A stretch of 64,000 bases of DNA from Eubacteriales bacterium (GTDB lineage: Bacteria; Bacillota; Clostridia; Christensenellales; Aristaeellaceae). The notes under the pieces were generated by a model that was given only the letters and a program-made list of their open reading frames with translations, made no database searches and was not told the DNA's origin. The stretch spans positions 37,164 through 101,163 of the forward strand of contig JAQUWD010000006.1 of assembly GCA_028693055.1 (NCBI GenBank). Reading direction: 5' to 3'. Below, one piece after another: positions 43,405 through 51,706 of this stretch. The position numbers and the translations under genes are program-made. The first letter of the stretch is position 1. The number at the start of each line of letters is the position of its first letter.

Positions 43405-44112
43405 TTGTCCCAACCATCTTTGCGCCGGTTCACAGCGGTGCTCAGCTTTTTGGCAGGGTTGGCGCTCACGGTGTTGCTCCTTGCCGCCTCGCTGTATGGC
43501 GTGATTACCCGCAGTCAGCTATTTGAGCAGGCGGTGCTGCAGCGGGTTGATTTATCGGCGCTTACCATAAGCGAAGCAGACGCGCGAGCCTTTGCCGCAG
43601 AAACCATCTTCTACTTAAAGGACGAAGAGCCGCTGTGGCAGCCCGCCGTCCAAATGGGCGGTGAAGCCATGCCGATTCCCGCCGCGTTCACGATTCACAT
43701 GGCAGAGGTGAAGGCGGGCGTATCGCTGATCGGCTATGCCATACCCGCCGCCGTTTTCCTTATGCTTGCCATCGCTGTGTGGTCGCTGTTAAGCGGTAAC
43801 CAAGGAACGGGCTTTTCCTTGCGCAACGGCCTCATTGGCATGGCGGTTCCCCTTGGGGTCATCGCCCTTTTGTTGCTGTGGGCCTGTCTGGATTTCCGCA
43901 GTCTGTGGGCTTGGCTGCATACCTCCTTTATTCCGGGCGGCATTTTCGCCGCCGACGAGCCGATTATGCAGCTCTTCCCCTTGGCCTTGTTCAATGATTA
44001 TATAGCGCCTTTTAGCCTCACTTTCGGCCTTTGGCTGGCAGCCGACATCCTTTTGCTTTTCGCGGCAAAAGCAGGCCGCAGTCTCCTCTTCACCAAAAAG
44101 AAAGGGCGGTAA
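43405..44112 (+). CDS. TIGR01906/DUF1461 integral membrane protein
   Basis: 235 residues with about five helices. The family pattern is clear: an N-terminal helix (AVLSFLAGLALTVLLLAASL), an extracytoplasmic loop ending in HMAEVKAGV (the HM.DVK motif), and then WACLDFRSLWAWLHTSFIPG, where the family has LDF..LW..FH..FF..G. Function unknown across the family. The TTG start at 43405 has AAGGAGG 8 nt upstream. Only 7 nt separate it from tsaD, so the two are co-transcribed. Confidence 0.85.
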   Translation: MSQPSLRRFTAVLSFLAGLALTVLLLAASLYGVITRSQLFEQAVLQRVDLSALTISEADARAFAAETIFYLKDEEPLWQPAVQMGGEAMPIPAAFTIHMAEVKAGVSLIGYAIPAAVFLMLAIAVWSLLSGNQGTGFSLRNGLIGMAVPLGVIALLLLWACLDFRSLWAWLHTSFIPGGIFAADEPIMQLFPLALFNDYIAPFSLTFGLWLAADILLLFAAKAGRSLLFTKKKGR

Positions 44113-44119
44113 GCTTACC

Positions 44120-45178
44120 ATGAATACTCCCTTGGAAATGAAACAAAAAATTTTGGCGCTGTCGCAAAAGCCCAGCTTGCGTATTTTGGCTATGGAATCC
44201 AGCTGTGATGAAACTGCAGCCGCCATTGTGGAAAACGGACGTAAAATCGTCAGCAGCGTTATTTTTTCTCAGGTGGACGTACACGCCCTATATGGCGGCG
44301 TGGTCCCGGAAATCGCCAGCCGCGCCCATGTGGACGCTTGCGACCGGGTCATTGACCAAGCGCTGAAGGAAGCGGGCATGGGCTTATCAGATATCGACGC
44401 GCTGGCTGTAACCTATGGCCCCGGCTTGGTGGGCGCGCTTTTGACGGGCGTAAACTGTATGAAGGGGCTCAGCTATACCAGCCGTATCCCGCTGGTGCCT
44501 GTGAACCATATCGAGGGTCATGTCAGCGCTAATTTCCTCACCACGCCGGATTTGGAGCCGCCCTTTCTGTGCTTGGTGGTCAGCGGCGGTCACAGCCACA
44601 TCGTGCGGGTGAACGATTATGCGGATTACACGTTAATGGGGCAAACCGTAGACGACGCGGCGGGCGAAGCCTTTGACAAGGCCGCTCGCGTGCTGGGGTT
44701 AAATTACCCCGGCGGGCCGCTACTGAGCAAGCTGGCGGAGAATGGAGACGCGGCTTACTTGACGCTGCCGCATCCCCATCCCGAAGGCAAATATGATTTT
44801 TCCTTTAGCGGATTAAAGACGGCCTTTTTAAACGCATGTCATAAAATGGAACAGAAGGGCGAGGCGCTGCCCAAGGCGGATTTAGCCGCATCCTTCGAGC
44901 AAGCCGTAGCGGATACGCTGTGCGAGCGTTCAATGCTGGCCCTTCGGGATAGCGGCCTTAACACCCTTTGCCTTGCGGGAGGGGTCAGCGCCAACCGTCG
45001 CTTGCGGGAGCAGATGCAGGGCTTGAGCCAAAAGCATGGCTTTCGGCTTTGTTTGCCGCAAATCTGGCTGTGCACGGACAACGCCGCCATGATCGGCTCT
45101 GCGGCGTATTACCGCCTGCGCAAGGGCGAATGCGCAGAGCTTTCCCTGAACGCCGCGCCCAGCCTCAGCTTATGTTGA
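44120..45178 (+). CDS. tsaD: tRNA threonylcarbamoyladenosine transferase TsaD
   Basis: Transfers the threonylcarbamoyl group to A37 of ANN-decoding tRNAs, with TsaB and TsaE (not in this window). 352 residues. Hallmarks: ILAMESSCDETAAAIVENG at 22-40, YGGVVPEIASRAHV, TYGPGLVGALLTG, the metal-binding H130 and H134 in VNHIEGH, VSGGHSHIV, DDAAGEAFDKAAR, YPGGPLLS and LAGGVSANRRLRE. The protein begins about 20 residues earlier than usual, so a start nearer residue 7 is possible. Cytoplasmic and normally essential. Confidence 0.96.
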   Translation: MNTPLEMKQKILALSQKPSLRILAMESSCDETAAAIVENGRKIVSSVIFSQVDVHALYGGVVPEIASRAHVDACDRVIDQALKEAGMGLSDIDALAVTYGPGLVGALLTGVNCMKGLSYTSRIPLVPVNHIEGHVSANFLTTPDLEPPFLCLVVSGGHSHIVRVNDYADYTLMGQTVDDAAGEAFDKAARVLGLNYPGGPLLSKLAENGDAAYLTLPHPHPEGKYDFSFSGLKTAFLNACHKMEQKGEALPKADLAASFEQAVADTLCERSMLALRDSGLNTLCLAGGVSANRRLREQMQGLSQKHGFRLCLPQIWLCTDNAAMIGSAAYYRLRKGECAELSLNAAPSLSLC

Positions 45179-45190
45179 TAAAAGCCACGT

Positions 45191-45724
45191 CTACGGCAGA
45201 CAGATCACCCGTCCGGGAACAAAATCGCTAGGGGCAAGGCTGGGATTATACCAAAGCAGCACTCCCGGCGACAGACCCGTTAACCGGGACAGGCTGTTCA
45301 GGCTTTCGTTCACCCCCATCACATAGCTGGTGCTGCCAGCTATGCAAAGCCTGCGGCTTCCCGAGGGGGGCGCGCAGTAGCGGGTGCCGGGAGCGATACG
45401 GGTGGTGGGCAGCGAAGGATTCGCGCTGCGCATGGCCTGATAGGATACATTGTTTTGCAGCAGCAGGTCGGTGAAGGTCTGGTTATCCAGCACCGTTCCG
45501 GCGCTGTAGCCTACCGGGCACCGAAAAGCTGTGGATTGACCGGGCAAGGAAGGGGTAGGCAACCCCTCCGGTCCCGGGCTGGGCGCGGCGGGCTCGTTGC
45601 CGGGTAGGGACGGAGTGGGTAAGCCCTCCGGCCCCTGTCCGGGCGCGGCGGGTTCGTCGCCGGGTAAAGACGGGGTAGGCAAAAACTCATCGTCCAGCGT
45701 CGCCGGAAAATTGAAAGTCGTCAT
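45191..45724 (-). CDS. LysM-like protein with N-terminal Pro-rich repeats
   Basis: 177 residues from the ATG at 45724 (AAAGGAG upstream). No signal peptide. Residues 13-62 are nearly three copies of a 20-residue Pro-rich unit built on LPTPSLPGNEPAAP. The rest (about 67-177) looks like two LysM modules: one around TVLDNQTFTDLLLQNNVSY and ANPSLPTTRIAPG, the other around ESLNSLSRLTGLSPG, LLWYNPSLAP and PGRVICLP, each with Cys residues. Pro-rich plus LysM, without a secretion signal, recalls spore coat or cortex morphogenetic proteins such as SafA, but this is inference. Converges with tsaD, 12 nt apart. Confidence 0.72.
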   Translation of the reverse strand: MTTFNFPATLDDEFLPTPSLPGDEPAAPGQGPEGLPTPSLPGNEPAAPSPGPEGLPTPSLPGQSTAFRCPVGYSAGTVLDNQTFTDLLLQNNVSYQAMRSANPSLPTTRIAPGTRYCAPPSGSRRLCIAGSTSYVMGVNESLNSLSRLTGLSPGVLLWYNPSLAPSDFVPGRVICLP

Positions 45725-45811
45725 CAAAAATACAGCTCCTTTATTCACCGCTCAAGGGGGCGCGATAGGTACGCTGTATTCTATGCAGTTCAATCGACTG
45801 GAGTGACTCTG

Positions 45812-47977
45812 TCAGGGTTGCTGGACGGATAAGGTTTGCGCTTGTCCGCGATACCAAAGACGGCACTGCACGCCGCGCCATTTCTTCGGCAGCCGCGGCT
45901 CCGTCTTTAGCTGATTCCCTTCGATCTTCAACCCCAAAAAGCCCCACAGAAGCGCCAAATATGCGCCTCCCGCAGCAGCCGGATGCGTGCCGCCGATATA
46001 AACCAATCCGGCCCATTGCTTGCCGCCGCCATCCAGATCCGCCCGGGCACTTTTTAGAAAAAGCGGATAGGCCTCCTCAGGACGGCCTATCCCGCAAGCC
46101 GCCAGCGCGTACATGCAGGCGCTCAGGCTGCTGCCGTGCTCCGTCCGGCGTAGATAGTAATCATAATTTGCTCGCAGAGTCTGTGCGTCGTAACGCTCCC
46201 GGAGCATGAATAGCAAGGTGATCACATCCGCTTGCTTAATCACTTGCGTATGCGCGGCTACCCCGTAGGCTCCACCCCAGTATTCCTTAGGGTCCTTCAG
46301 CCGAGCGCGCACCGCGTCTACGGTGACGTCCTCCAAAGCAAAATAGCCGTCGAACTGCTCCATCACGCCGTCCGGGCGAATCGTCGGCTTTTTCAGCCGT
46401 TTAGCCGCCTGTTGGAAGGACGCAAGCTCCTCTTCAAAGGATAGCTTTTGAGCTAACGCCTTGTATGCCTCCGGTGCGTCCCGCTTCAGCTGGGCGCAAA
46501 CCTCTAGCGTTTGTTCAAACACAAAGCGCGCCATCTCGTTGGTATAGGCGTTGTTGTTCACCCGCTCGTGATATTCGTCGGGGCCGATTACATTCCAAAG
46601 CTCGTCGTCGTCCTTTTCCACACGCTTGATTAAAAGGCTGTGATAAAACCGCGCCGCCTCGATTAAAACCTCCGCGCCGCCCTCCCGCCAGAGGGAATCG
46701 TCCCCCGTCCAACGGGCGTATTTCCACAAGCCGTATACCACGGCGGATGTGATATGGACTTGCTTATCCCGAAAATAGGTACGCATGGGACGGCCTGTAA
46801 ACACATCCGTTACATTGTAATCCGAGCAAGCGTCATAGCCGCCCTCCTGACTTTCCCACGCGTAAAAAGCGCCCCGCAGACCATATTCCCGCGCTTTGGC
46901 GCGGGCTCCCTCCAATGTGTCGATGCGGTAGCGAAGCAGCGTCTTTGCCACCTCTGGTAGCACTGCTAAATAGAAGTCCAGCATGAACATTTCCGTATCC
47001 CAAAAAATTGCACCCTTGTAGGTTTGGCCGGAAAGACCCCGAGCCGGTACCGATAGGCTAGACGCGTGCCGTGGCGCAATGGACAGCAGATGATAAAGCG
47101 AAACGTTCAGGGCTTCTTCCGCAGGGTCATCCCCAAGGATTTGCACATGAGCGCGCTCCCATAGCTTTGCCCAGCAAGCTCTGTGAGAAGCCAGCAGCTC
47201 GTCGTACTCCGGCGCGTTTAAAACGGCGGCTCTAGCCGCTTGCAGCGGCTCCTTGCAATCCTTGGAGGTATAAACAGCTGCAATCAGCGTAAAGGAGGCG
47301 CTCTGACCGGCGGCTAGCTCGAAATCAAGAATTGCTTCCTGCTTGCGCTGAGCCACGGCGGTTGCGCTATGGTGCGGCGTGCTCAGGCTCCACCGGCAGC
47401 AAACGGCAACCGTATCCCCTTCGTTGGTGACGGCTTCCACACCATGCTGATGCTCCGAAGCTGTGGGAAAGGACATTTCCCGATAGTGTGGGCCGTGAAT
47501 ATCCCACACGTCGCCGTCCAAGGTGCTTTTGAGACAGAATTGACCGGCTTCCTTGGCAGTTGCAACGGCATGAAGCGCCAGCAGATGAACCTGCTCCATA
47601 TGGGCAAGACGCTCCACCTGCCAGCGAACGCCGCAGGAAAATCGGGTGTCCCGTCGATGAAGGCCCTCTCGAACGAGCAGGCTCTGGGTATGCTGGTCGC
47701 AGGCGGCGCTTGGCAGCGCCAAAGGACGGTCGCTGCCGTCCTCTTCCCTGCGATAAAGCCTAAGACTAAAGGGATTGGGCGCGTTCAGCGGTTCCCGCCA
47801 GCCGTCGCCGCAGCGGTCGTAAATGCCTGCCAGATTCACAGCCGCTAATTGTTCCTTATCGTATTCCTCCAGCGTTCCCCGCACGCCCATATAACCGTTT
47901 CCGATAAGGAAGCGGTTGCCAAGCTCCGGCAGCTCGCCAAGGTCGTAGGAGTGGGTGGTGACGACAATCTCACGCAT
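45812..47977 (-). CDS. Glycoside hydrolase family 65 disaccharide phosphorylase (first of two)
   Basis: Cytoplasmic phosphorolysis of an alpha-linked glucose disaccharide (maltose, kojibiose, trehalose or nigerose type) to beta-glucose 1-phosphate. 721 residues from the ATG at 47977 (AAAGGAG 8 nt upstream). N-terminal beta-sandwich (FLIGNGYMGVRGTLEEY), then the (alpha/alpha)6 barrel with FWDTEMF (W326) and VIGPDEYHERVNNNAYTN, where E468 is the acid catalyst. C-terminal GIEGNQ-like small domain. Second gene after lacI (25 nt), divergent from the importer operon that holds another GH65. Specificity cannot be read by eye. Confidence 0.9.
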   Translation of the reverse strand: MREIVVTTHSYDLGELPELGNRFLIGNGYMGVRGTLEEYDKEQLAAVNLAGIYDRCGDGWREPLNAPNPFSLRLYRREEDGSDRPLALPSAACDQHTQSLLVREGLHRRDTRFSCGVRWQVERLAHMEQVHLLALHAVATAKEAGQFCLKSTLDGDVWDIHGPHYREMSFPTASEHQHGVEAVTNEGDTVAVCCRWSLSTPHHSATAVAQRKQEAILDFELAAGQSASFTLIAAVYTSKDCKEPLQAARAAVLNAPEYDELLASHRACWAKLWERAHVQILGDDPAEEALNVSLYHLLSIAPRHASSLSVPARGLSGQTYKGAIFWDTEMFMLDFYLAVLPEVAKTLLRYRIDTLEGARAKAREYGLRGAFYAWESQEGGYDACSDYNVTDVFTGRPMRTYFRDKQVHITSAVVYGLWKYARWTGDDSLWREGGAEVLIEAARFYHSLLIKRVEKDDDELWNVIGPDEYHERVNNNAYTNEMARFVFEQTLEVCAQLKRDAPEAYKALAQKLSFEEELASFQQAAKRLKKPTIRPDGVMEQFDGYFALEDVTVDAVRARLKDPKEYWGGAYGVAAHTQVIKQADVITLLFMLRERYDAQTLRANYDYYLRRTEHGSSLSACMYALAACGIGRPEEAYPLFLKSARADLDGGGKQWAGLVYIGGTHPAAAGGAYLALLWGFLGLKIEGNQLKTEPRLPKKWRGVQCRLWYRGQAQTLSVQQP

Positions 47978-48002
47978 AGGAAACGCTCCTTTCTCGTCCG
48001 GC

Positions 48003-49013
48003 TTAGGAGAGCCGCTTGACGCTCTGCCGCTCCACCAGCCGCACGGGCATGGTAATGGTGTGAACGGCCTCTTGCTTGTTTTCGATGTGAGCAATCAGCA
48101 TGTCCGCCGCCGCGCAGCCGCGAAGCGTCACATCCTGATGAACGGTGGTGAGCTGGGGACTGGTAAGACGAGCGATGTTCAAATCATCAAAGCCGACCAC
48201 GCTGATATCCTCCGGCACATGGCGGCCTTCATCGTTAAGCCCCGAAATCAAACCCGCCGCCAGAATATCCGCCGTGGCAAAGATGGCGGTATAGTCGCGG
48301 CGTTTGGCCAGCTCCCGCCCCAGAGCGGCGCTGCGATCCACGCCGATTTCCACGCCGTAGACGTCCTCCCGGCAAGGGGAAAGCCCGTACTCCTGCAGCG
48401 CGTCGCAGTATCCCTTGTAACGCTCCCGAAGCACTCCATGCTCATAGATAGGCGGGCCGCAGAATAAAATGCGGCGGTGTCCCATTTCCAGCAGATGCTT
48501 AACGCCCAGATAACCGCCGGTTCGGTCCTCCAAACGCACCTGCGGCACCTCGTCCAGCACATAGCTATCCACCAACAGAAAGGGCGTATCCTGCCGCAAT
48601 AGCTGCGTAAAAAACTCCGAAGGAAAGATGCCGGTAAGGATCAAGCCGTCTAGATTCCAGTTGTTAAGCAGGCTCATCAGATCGGCGCAGGAATCGATGG
48701 TGCGCATCATCATATAATAGCCTTTTTGCCGCAGGGTTTCCTCAATGCCGGACAGCAGGGCCCCATGAAAGGGGTCCTGAAAGAAACCGCCGGATTCAGA
48801 AGGAACCAGATGATTGATCACCCCAATGATGTGGGAGGAGCTGGATACCAGCGCCCGCGCCGAGAGGTTGGGGGTATAGCCCAGCTCCTCGATGGCCTTG
48901 TTGATGCGCTCGATCATCTCCGGGGATACCCGTCCGGCGTTTCCGCGAATGACGTTGGAAACCGTGGTTGGGCTTACGCCCACCGCACTGGCGACGTCTT
49001 TAATGGTTACCAT
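48003..49013 (-). CDS. LacI family transcriptional regulator
   Basis: 336 residues: N-terminal helix-turn-helix (TIKDVASAVGVSPTTVSNVI, then RVSPEMIERINKAIEELGYTPN) and a periplasmic-binding-like sensor domain (about 60-330). Co-directional with and 25 nt upstream of the first GH65 gene, divergent from the sugar importer operon. It is the natural candidate to bind the AACGTAA/TTACGTT operators at 49146-49160 and 49251-49267 and the similar site before GH94 at 15554-15571. The inducer is probably the imported disaccharide or a derivative. Confidence 0.92.
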   Translation of the reverse strand: MVTIKDVASAVGVSPTTVSNVIRGNAGRVSPEMIERINKAIEELGYTPNLSARALVSSSSHIIGVINHLVPSESGGFFQDPFHGALLSGIEETLRQKGYYMMMRTIDSCADLMSLLNNWNLDGLILTGIFPSEFFTQLLRQDTPFLLVDSYVLDEVPQVRLEDRTGGYLGVKHLLEMGHRRILFCGPPIYEHGVLRERYKGYCDALQEYGLSPCREDVYGVEIGVDRSAALGRELAKRRDYTAIFATADILAAGLISGLNDEGRHVPEDISVVGFDDLNIARLTSPQLTTVHQDVTLRGCAAADMLIAHIENKQEAVHTITMPVRLVERQSVKRLS

Positions 49014-49111
49014 AGGGCAGCGCCCCTTTCTTTTACGGATTTTGATTAGTATAACATAAGGAAGAAGGAAATAGAAGCAAAAATAAAAATTTAATTTAAC
49101 GATAAACCTAT

Positions 49112-49141
49112 TGACAACGCTTAGATTGCTGTGGTATTATG
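49112..49141 (+). promoter_or_regulatory. Promoter of the SBP-permease-permease-GH65 operon
   Basis: TTGACA, 18-nt spacer, TATTAT; the transcription start should fall within or beside the operator at 49146-49160. Confidence 0.85.
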
Positions 49142-49145
49142 CAAT

Positions 49146-49160
49146 TACGTTGAACGTAAA
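49146..49160 (+). promoter_or_regulatory. Operator-like palindrome downstream of the importer promoter
   Basis: TTACGTTGAACGTAA, a perfect 15-bp palindrome around a central G, 4 nt after the -10 element. The half-sites match those of the GH94 operator but in the opposite order. A partial second site, AACGTAAAACCTACGTT, is at 49251-49267. Confidence 0.72.
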
Positions 49161-49322
49161 ACTTATTGGAGTGAGCAGTACTCGTTTACAAGGTTAAGCC
49201 GCAAGAAATGCGAAGCCCGACGAATGAAATGTCTATCTCCAATAAGTTTAACGTAAAACCTACGTTGCGAAGATGTGAAGGCGCACATCTCCATGATAAC
49301 ATCTTACAAGGAGGAACTCATT

Positions 49323-50693
49323 ATGAAAAAGCTGGTTTCCGTTCTGCTGACCCTTTGCCTGTGCCTAGCCGCGTTTGGCGCGCTGGCTGAAACCACCTTG
49401 AAGCTGGGCGTCTACCCCGAGGAGGTCGCCACGGACGCAATCGCGAGCCATGAGACCTACATTGAAAAATACTCGGCTCAGTATCCCGACGTTACCGTAG
49501 AACGGGCGCATTACAAGTACTCCACCGATACCTTCGTCCCCATGGCGGAGGCGGGTACCGTTCCCACGGTGTTTGAATCTTGGTTCACCGAGCCTAAAAA
49601 GCTGATCGGCGGTCAGTTTATCGCCGACATCACCGACGAGCTAGAGGCCCGCGGCTGGCTCAGCAAAATGAACCCCTCCATCCGCACGCTGATGAGCGAT
49701 GAAAACGGCCGTGTCTACGGCGTGCCCCGCGACGCGTATGCTCTGGGTCTGATGCTGAACGCGGAGCTTTTCGAGGACGCCGGGCTGGTGGACGAGAACG
49801 GCATTCCCCTCTACCCCAAAACTTGGGAAGAGCTAGCCGAGACCGCCAAGACCATCAAGGACGCTACCGGCTCCGCCGGACTGTGCCTGTTGGCCAAAGA
49901 TAACGCCGGCGGCTGGCATTTCTCCAACATTGCTTGGGCTTTCGGCGCGACGCTGGAAAACCAAGACGCAGACGGCAAATGGATCGCGAACCTGAACAGC
50001 GCCGAGGCGGTTGCCGCCATGCAGTATGTGAAGGACCTAAAATGGAAGTATGACGTGCTGACCGCCGACCCCACCAGCGAGGACTGGGGCACCGGCTTCA
50101 CCCAGCTGGGCACCGGCGCTGCCGCCATGTATATCGCCGCCAACGACGCGGTGAACATGCCTACCCAGCAGAACGGTTTAGCGGTTGATAAGCTCATGAT
50201 GTGCGGCATTCCTGCCGGCCCCGGAGGCCAGTACAGCCTGATGGGCGGCACTCCCTACTTCTTCGCCGCCAACGCCACCCCCGATGAAATCAACGCCGCT
50301 CTGGACTATCTGGTCATCATGGGCAAGGCTCCCGAGCTGACCGACGACGCCATCGAGGGCTTGAGAGTGGACGCAAAGAACCGCAAAGAGAACGGCATCC
50401 CCAACATTGTAGAATTCCCCGCTTGGTCGGACCCGGAGCTGGTAGCCAAGCGTCAAGAGATCATCTCGGAGTATTCCAACGTGGACGCGCGGATGTTCCA
50501 GCCCTACTTTGACGCCGTTGCTACGGAAGGCAACCTCCGTATGGAAGAGCCCCAGAACGCGCAGGAAATGTACGCCGAATTGACGAAGGTATTGCAGGCG
50601 GTGGTTACCGACGAAAACGCCGATGTGCAGGCTCTGATGGATACCGCCAGCGCCAACCTCCAACAGATTCTGGACGAGCAGGTAAACAAGTAA
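49323..50693 (+). CDS. Extracellular disaccharide/oligosaccharide-binding protein
   Basis: 456 residues from the ATG at 49323 (AAGGAGG 9 nt upstream). Family 1 solute-binding protein. The signal peptide MKKLVSVLLTLCLCLAAFG ends at ALA/ETT; it has Cys residues but no lipobox, so it seems to be released rather than lipid-anchored. The mature part has LKLGVYPEEVATDAI, then YSAQYPDVTVERAHY, YGVPRDAYALGLMLNAELFE and DEINAALDYLVIMG. First gene of the importer operon, followed by a strong terminator-like hairpin and then the permeases. Ligand probably an alpha-linked glucose disaccharide, judged from the GH65 neighbours. Confidence 0.92.
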   Translation: MKKLVSVLLTLCLCLAAFGALAETTLKLGVYPEEVATDAIASHETYIEKYSAQYPDVTVERAHYKYSTDTFVPMAEAGTVPTVFESWFTEPKKLIGGQFIADITDELEARGWLSKMNPSIRTLMSDENGRVYGVPRDAYALGLMLNAELFEDAGLVDENGIPLYPKTWEELAETAKTIKDATGSAGLCLLAKDNAGGWHFSNIAWAFGATLENQDADGKWIANLNSAEAVAAMQYVKDLKWKYDVLTADPTSEDWGTGFTQLGTGAAAMYIAANDAVNMPTQQNGLAVDKLMMCGIPAGPGGQYSLMGGTPYFFAANATPDEINAALDYLVIMGKAPELTDDAIEGLRVDAKNRKENGIPNIVEFPAWSDPELVAKRQEIISEYSNVDARMFQPYFDAVATEGNLRMEEPQNAQEMYAELTKVLQAVVTDENADVQALMDTASANLQQILDEQVNK

Positions 50694-50704
50694 TCCTATC
50701 GGAT

Positions 50705-50762
50705 GGGGACTGTCCCAAAGGGAACCGCTGGCTTCCGCCATCCCGGGACAGTCCCCTTTTTT
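50705..50762 (+). terminator. Intra-operon terminator between binding protein and permeases
   Basis: GGGGACTGTCCC and GGGACAGTCCCC form a perfect 12-bp stem around 28 nt and are followed by TTTTTT. It starts 11 nt after the binding-protein stop. Partial readthrough would give excess binding protein over permease, a common design. Confidence 0.88.
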
Positions 50763-50787
50763 GAACCTAGCTAAAGGAGCGATTGTG

Positions 50788-51693
50788 ATGCAAACCTCAC
50801 CGATACCCCATGCCGGACGGGCAAAGGCAAAATGGAAACGGGATCTGGGTTCTTGGTGCGTTATGCTGCCGGGACTGCTTCTCTTTGCTTTTTTCATCTG
50901 GGAGCCGCTGCTGGAGGCGGTGCGCCTCTCGGTTTACGAGGCGCAGGGCACCCGCGCCATTCGCTTCGTAGGGCTTGATAACTACCGTTCCGTTATCGCC
51001 GGGCCGGATTTCTGGCCGTCGGTGACCAACACCTTCGTATACCTGTTATGGTCGCTGCTGATCGGTTTTCTTCTGCCCATGGCGCTGGCCATCGGCATTC
51101 ACGAATCCGTCCGGGGGAAGGGGCTGTACCGCACCGCCGTATATCTGCCCAATATCGTGCCCGGTCTTGCCACCGTATTTCTATGGAAATACCTTTTCAA
51201 AAGCGACGCTTACGGCGGGCTTAACATGCTCCTTGGCGCGGTGGGCATTCCACCCCAGGGGTGGCTGAGCAACGCTGCTATCGTCATTCCCATGATTGTT
51301 GTCACCATGACGTGGAAGGGTGCGGGCTCCACGGCGCTGCTCTATCTGGCGGGCCTGCAGGGCGTCAGCCCGGAGCTGTATGAGGCCGCCATTATCGACG
51401 GCGCCAACGTGCGCCAGCGGGTATGGAACATCACCCTGCCTCAGCTTTATAACTTGGCTCGCACCTTGTTTATTCTTCAGGTGATCGCGGTTTTTCAGGT
51501 GCTGTACGAGCCGCTGGTTATGACCAACGGGGGCCCTAACAACGCCTCGATCTCCATGATGCAATTGGTTTACCGCTACGCCTTTGATCAGTACGATTAC
51601 AGCCGAGCCAGCGCCGTATCCGTCATTGTGGCTATCGCCCTACTGACGCTCACCTTTATTTATAACCGCGTTAATAAAGAAAAAGAAATGTAA
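50788..51693 (+). CDS. CUT1 sugar ABC permease, MalF/UgpA type
   Basis: 301 residues from the ATG at 50788 (AAAGGAG 8 nt upstream). Six predicted helices, first at about 25-45 (WCVMLPGLLLFAFFIWEPLL). The EAA loop is LYEAAIIDGANVRQRVWNITLP, about 196-217. Partner of the MalG-type gene 13 nt downstream. The operon has no ATPase gene, so a shared sugar-importer ATPase must be supplied from elsewhere. Confidence 0.94.
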   Translation: MQTSPIPHAGRAKAKWKRDLGSWCVMLPGLLLFAFFIWEPLLEAVRLSVYEAQGTRAIRFVGLDNYRSVIAGPDFWPSVTNTFVYLLWSLLIGFLLPMALAIGIHESVRGKGLYRTAVYLPNIVPGLATVFLWKYLFKSDAYGGLNMLLGAVGIPPQGWLSNAAIVIPMIVVTMTWKGAGSTALLYLAGLQGVSPELYEAAIIDGANVRQRVWNITLPQLYNLARTLFILQVIAVFQVLYEPLVMTNGGPNNASISMMQLVYRYAFDQYDYSRASAVSVIVAIALLTLTFIYNRVNKEKEM

Positions 51694-51706
51694 GGAGGCG
51701 GACGGA

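Larger units (their letters stand above)
49014..49322 (+). other. Divergent control region with structured leader of the GH65 importer operon
   Basis: 309 bases without a gene. It contains the plus-strand promoter, two operator-like sites, a 13-bp inverted repeat (AAACTTATTGGAG at 49160-49172 and CTCCAATAAGTTT at 49238-49250) and a ribosome site for the binding-protein gene. A further LacI-like half-palindrome, TTTAACGATAAA, is at 49097-49108. The minus-strand promoter of lacI could not be placed securely. Confidence 0.75.
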
